Positions 4,852-7,611 of a DNA stretch of 7,611 nucleotides are shown in pieces. This DNA is from an uncultured Acidaminococcus sp. (lineage in GTDB: Bacteria > Bacillota_C > Negativicutes > Acidaminococcales > Acidaminococcaceae), in contig OMUE01000154.1 of assembly GCA_900314165.1 (NCBI GenBank), forward strand, positions 1 to 7,611, given 5' to 3'. Every line of letters begins with the position of its first letter. The first letter of the stretch is position 1. A program made the position numbers and the translations under genes. The notes beneath the pieces are model-generated. The model was not told where the DNA came from. It was given only the letters and a program-made list of their open reading frames with translations, and made no database searches.

Positions 4852-6199
4852 ACGCTTTATTCTGTTGTTTCACATGGTCCATGTAGAGCTTCGTTTCGGC
4901 TACCACTACGCCGCTGAGGCTCAGCAGGGCGATCAGGTTCGGGATGGCCATGAGGCCGTTTACGATATCGGCCAGCACCCAGATGGCTTCCAGCTTCAAG
5001 AAAGCGCCGCAGCCTACCAGGATGATGAAGCCAATGCGGTAAGGCATGATGCCCTTGGTACCTACCAAATATTCCACACACCGTTCGCCATAGTAGTTCC
5101 AGCCCAGGATCGTGGTGAAGGCAAACAGTACCAGCCCTACCATGAGGACGTAGCCCCCTACGGACGGATAAGCCTGCAGGAACGCCGCGTTCGTCAGGGC
5201 AGCGCCGTTCAGGTCGGATTTCCACAGACCGCTGATGACGCACACCAGACCGGTCATGGTGCAGATGATGATGGTATCGATGAACGTACCGGTCATGGAC
5301 ACCAAGCCCTGTTCCGCAGCCCATTTCGTCTTAGCAGCTGCCGCTACGATAGGCGCGCTGCCCAAGCCGGATTCGTTGGAGAAGACGCCGCGGGCTACGC
5401 CGCTCCGCATAGCAAGCAGGACGCTGGCACCCAAAAAGCCGCCGGCAGCTGCCGTAGGAGTAAAGGCGTCGTGGAAGATTTCTGCTACAGCGCCCGGTAC
5501 CTTATCCGCAAAGATGAACAGGAAGCCCAGCGTGGACAGCATGTAGATGACGGCCATAGCCGGCACAATCTTGGAAGCAGTCTTAGCAATGCTCTGCAGG
5601 CCACCCAGGGTCACAGCAGCCACCAGGATGGTCAGCACCACAGCCGTTGCTGTAACAGGAATACCTGCGTTCAGTTGGGTAATCTGCACAATGGAGTTGA
5701 CCTGGGCAAAAGTCCCGATGCCGAAGTAAGCAACCAATACCCCGAAGAAAGCAAACAGCACAGCCAAAGGTCTGTATTTCTTCCCCATGCCGTTTTCAAT
5801 GTAATACATAGGACCGCCGGAAATCTGGCCCTTGTCGTCCACCGTACGATATTTTACAGCCAAGCAGCCTTCCGCATATTTCGTAGCCATGCCGAAGAAC
5901 GCGGCAATCCACATCCAGAAGATAGCCCCGGGACCGCCGGCTTTTACAGCTGTAGCAACCCCGACAATATTGCCAGTACCTACCGTAGCTGCCAGTGCCG
6001 TACACAGAGCCTTGAAGGAGTCAATGTCCCCTTCGCCCTGGTTCTCTGCCGTAAAGATCAGTTTTAAAGATCTGGGCAGTTTGAAAACCTGTAGAAAGCC
6101 CAATCTGAAGCTCAGGAATATCCCTGTGCCAACCAGCAGTACCAGAAGCGGTGGTCCCCACACAAAGCTGTCGATACTGTTCAACAATTCCATACTCAT
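4850..6199 (-). CDS. Alanine/glycine:cation symporter (AgcS family)
   Basis: This is a sodium-coupled transporter that imports alanine or glycine through the cytoplasmic membrane, of the AgcS/DagA/AlsT family. The 449-residue length is normal for the family, and around ten or eleven hydrophobic segments are visible. Signature blocks are FKALCTALAATVGTGNI (62-78), KAGGPGAIFWMWIAAFFGMATKYAEG (86-111, the classic family signature) and RGVFSNESGLGSAPI (270-284). The ATG at 6199 has SD AAAGGGG about 10 bases upstream. A second ATG two codons later is a less likely start. The gene follows the ABC transporter gene by 55 bases and ends in a strong terminator. No convincing promoter is seen in that gap, so co-transcription with the ABC gene is possible. 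Whether alanine, glycine or another small amino acid is preferred cannot be read from the sequence. Confidence 0.95.
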   Translation of the reverse strand: MSMELLNSIDSFVWGPPLLVLLVGTGIFLSFRLGFLQVFKLPRSLKLIFTAENQGEGDIDSFKALCTALAATVGTGNIVGVATAVKAGGPGAIFWMWIAAFFGMATKYAEGCLAVKYRTVDDKGQISGGPMYYIENGMGKKYRPLAVLFAFFGVLVAYFGIGTFAQVNSIVQITQLNAGIPVTATAVVLTILVAAVTLGGLQSIAKTASKIVPAMAVIYMLSTLGFLFIFADKVPGAVAEIFHDAFTPTAAAGGFLGASVLLAMRSGVARGVFSNESGLGSAPIVAAAAKTKWAAEQGLVSMTGTFIDTIIICTMTGLVCVISGLWKSDLNGAALTNAAFLQAYPSVGGYVLMVGLVLFAFTTILGWNYYGERCVEYLVGTKGIMPYRIGFIILVGCGAFLKLEAIWVLADIVNGLMAIPNLIALLSLSGVVVAETKLYMDHVKQQNKA

Positions 6200-6254
6200 T
6201 TTTGCGTTACCCCTTTCGTTTCTTCCCGTGAATTTTGGTGATTAAAGTGTTTAT

Positions 6255-7611
6255 CTAGTGAGTTTCCAGTACAGCCTCATGAGTGTCTTTATAGAGCATG
6301 AGGATTTGTTCATGAAAACGGACAAGCGTACTTCTGTGGCCTACGCTGACCAGTGTAGTGTCAGGCAGGCGTTCTGCCAGCAGCGTGTACATAGCAGCCT
6401 CCGTCTCTTCATCCAGGGCGGACGTGGATTCATCCATAAACAACCATTTCGGCTTATGCAGCAAAGCTCTGGCAAAGGCCAGCCTCTGCTGTTCTCCTAC
6501 GGAGAACACATGGGACCAGTCCCCTTCCTCGTCCAGATGGCCGGCCAGGTAGCCGATGCGGCACAAGGTCATACATTCGTTCAGTTCTTCATCGGTGTGG
6601 CCCCCATGGCTCGGATACAGCAGCGCATCCCGCAGGGTGCCCAAGGGCAGATACGGCCTCTGGGGAATGAACATAAGTTGTTCATCAGAAGGCATGGCCA
6701 CTTTGCCTTTCGTAAAAGGCCAGATGCCGGCCAGGCTGCGCAAGAGCGTACTTTTTCCGCTGCCGCTGACGCCTTTGATGAGCACGTTCTTGCCCGGTGC
6801 CAGCGTCAGGTCCATGGGCTTCAGGATGGGCTGCCCGTTGGGCAGGTCTACTTCCAGGTTTTGGATAGTGATTGTATTTTCTGTGCCGACGCTCCGCTCC
6901 AGATGGCTTTGGGCACCGGCATCCCGGACCAGGGCCATGTCTTCTTCAAAGCCCGTCAACCGATCTACCACGGCCTGCCATTCCGCCAGGGACGCATACA
7001 TATCTACAAAGTAGGACAGGGAATCCTGAACCCGCCCAAAGGCCGTGGCCACCTGCATCAGGCCCCCTAAGGTCAGTTCCCGGCGCAGGAAGCGGGGAAT
7101 GGCCACCACAAAGGGAAAGATGATGGCAATCTGGGAGTACCCGGAATTCAGCCACACCAGCTGTTTCTGTTTCTGGACGATCTTCCAGAAGTTTTCCAGC
7201 AGCAGTGCAAAGCGCTTTTTAAAGACCATGCCTTCCTGGGCTTCCCCATGATAAAAGGCTACGCTTTCCGCATTTTCCCGCATCCGCATCATGCTGAACC
7301 GGAAATCGGCTTCGCGACGCTGCTGCAGGAAGTTCAACCCTACCAGTTTGTGCCCTACTCTATGGGTCACATAGGTACCTAATGTGGCATAGGCCACAGC
7401 CACCCAGACCATGTAGCCGCTGATGTGGAACGTGTGTCCGAAAACTTCAAAGGAAAACGGCCCGGATAATTGCCACAGGATGACCACAAAAGAAATCAGC
7501 GTGCACAGGGCTTTTACGATGCCGATAAAGAAGCTCAGAGTCTTCGTCACAAACAAGTTTACGTCTTCACTGATCCGCTGGTCCGGGTTATCCATTTCCT
7601 TGCCGAACATT
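6255..7611 (-). CDS. SbmA/BacA-like ABC transporter, fused permease and ATPase (5' end outside the window)
   Basis: The visible 451 residues are the C-terminal part of a fused ABC exporter-fold protein. The first part is membrane-spanning and begins with the conserved NPDQRISED block (residues 8-16 of the visible part) typical of the SbmA/BacA and ABCD group, with hydrophobic segments near 26-48, 64-82 and 158-172. The ATPase domain has Walker A GVSGSGKST (280-288), Q-loop FIPQRPYLPLGTLRD (314-328), signature FSVGEQQRLAFARALL (369-384), Walker B WLFMDES (389-395, E394) and the switch histidine in SVGHR (422-426). The signature SVGEQ instead of LSGGQ is usual in this group. NPDQRI normally follows over 100 residues with more membrane helices, so the Met at 7608-7610 is internal. 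Known relatives import peptides, cobalamin or modified antimicrobial peptides; the substrate here is unknown. The stop codon is followed by agcS after 55 bases. Confidence 0.92.
   Translation of the reverse strand, partial: MFGKEMDNPDQRISEDVNLFVTKTLSFFIGIVKALCTLISFVVILWQLSGPFSFEVFGHTFHISGYMVWVAVAYATLGTYVTHRVGHKLVGLNFLQQRREADFRFSMMRMRENAESVAFYHGEAQEGMVFKKRFALLLENFWKIVQKQKQLVWLNSGYSQIAIIFPFVVAIPRFLRRELTLGGLMQVATAFGRVQDSLSYFVDMYASLAEWQAVVDRLTGFEEDMALVRDAGAQSHLERSVGTENTITIQNLEVDLPNGQPILKPMDLTLAPGKNVLIKGVSGSGKSTLLRSLAGIWPFTKGKVAMPSDEQLMFIPQRPYLPLGTLRDALLYPSHGGHTDEELNECMTLCRIGYLAGHLDEEGDWSHVFSVGEQQRLAFARALLHKPKWLFMDESTSALDEETEAAMYTLLAERLPDTTLVSVGHRSTLVRFHEQILMLYKDTHEAVLETH

Noticed and set aside
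4865..6067. 400-codon plus-strand open frame opposite agcS
   Set aside because: Low-complexity, polar shadow of the symporter gene with no recognisable domain.

Overview
The window looks like a chromosomal housekeeping segment of a diderm Firmicute of the class Negativicutes, possibly Acidaminococcaceae. The grounds are a Bacillus-type SigH next to rlmB, a group III-like phosphofructokinase, an SbmA/BacA-like ABC transporter, and roughly 50% GC. The taxon is an inference from gene style and order, not a database result. Every gene I can support lies on the minus strand, so the natural reading order runs from high to low coordinates.

From right to left: a truncated SbmA/BacA-type ABC transporter (6255 to the window edge) is followed after 55 bases by an AgcS-type sodium:alanine/glycine symporter (4850-6199), which ends in a strong intrinsic terminator. 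Next comes about 340 bp of non-coding DNA. It holds a nested inverted-repeat element of about 218 bp and, abutting it, eight perfect copies of GGGATTA. Beyond these lies a near-consensus promoter (4482-4510).

That promoter probably drives a four-gene operon: rlmB (23S rRNA 2'-O-methyltransferase), a SigH-like sigma factor with an extra C-terminal tail, a small P-loop protein resembling BrxF of type 3 BREX systems, and pfkA. The rlmB leader contains a terminator-like hairpin, and the operon ends in a long hairpin with a T-tract at 1077-1136. Just past it is a probable promoter for uppP (undecaprenyl-diphosphatase, TTG start). After uppP, a perfect-consensus promoter with an AT-rich upstream element reads into a tRNA-Thr(UGU) gene at the window edge.

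Most genes are ordinary: cell-wall lipid carrier recycling (uppP), glycolysis (pfkA), ribosome modification (rlmB), and amino-acid and peptide-type transport. The items worth a second look are the orphan BrxF-like ATPase fixed between sigH and pfkA, the possible attenuator in front of the operon, the tailed SigH, and the repeat complex upstream of the operon promoter. I found no complete new defence or mobile system here.
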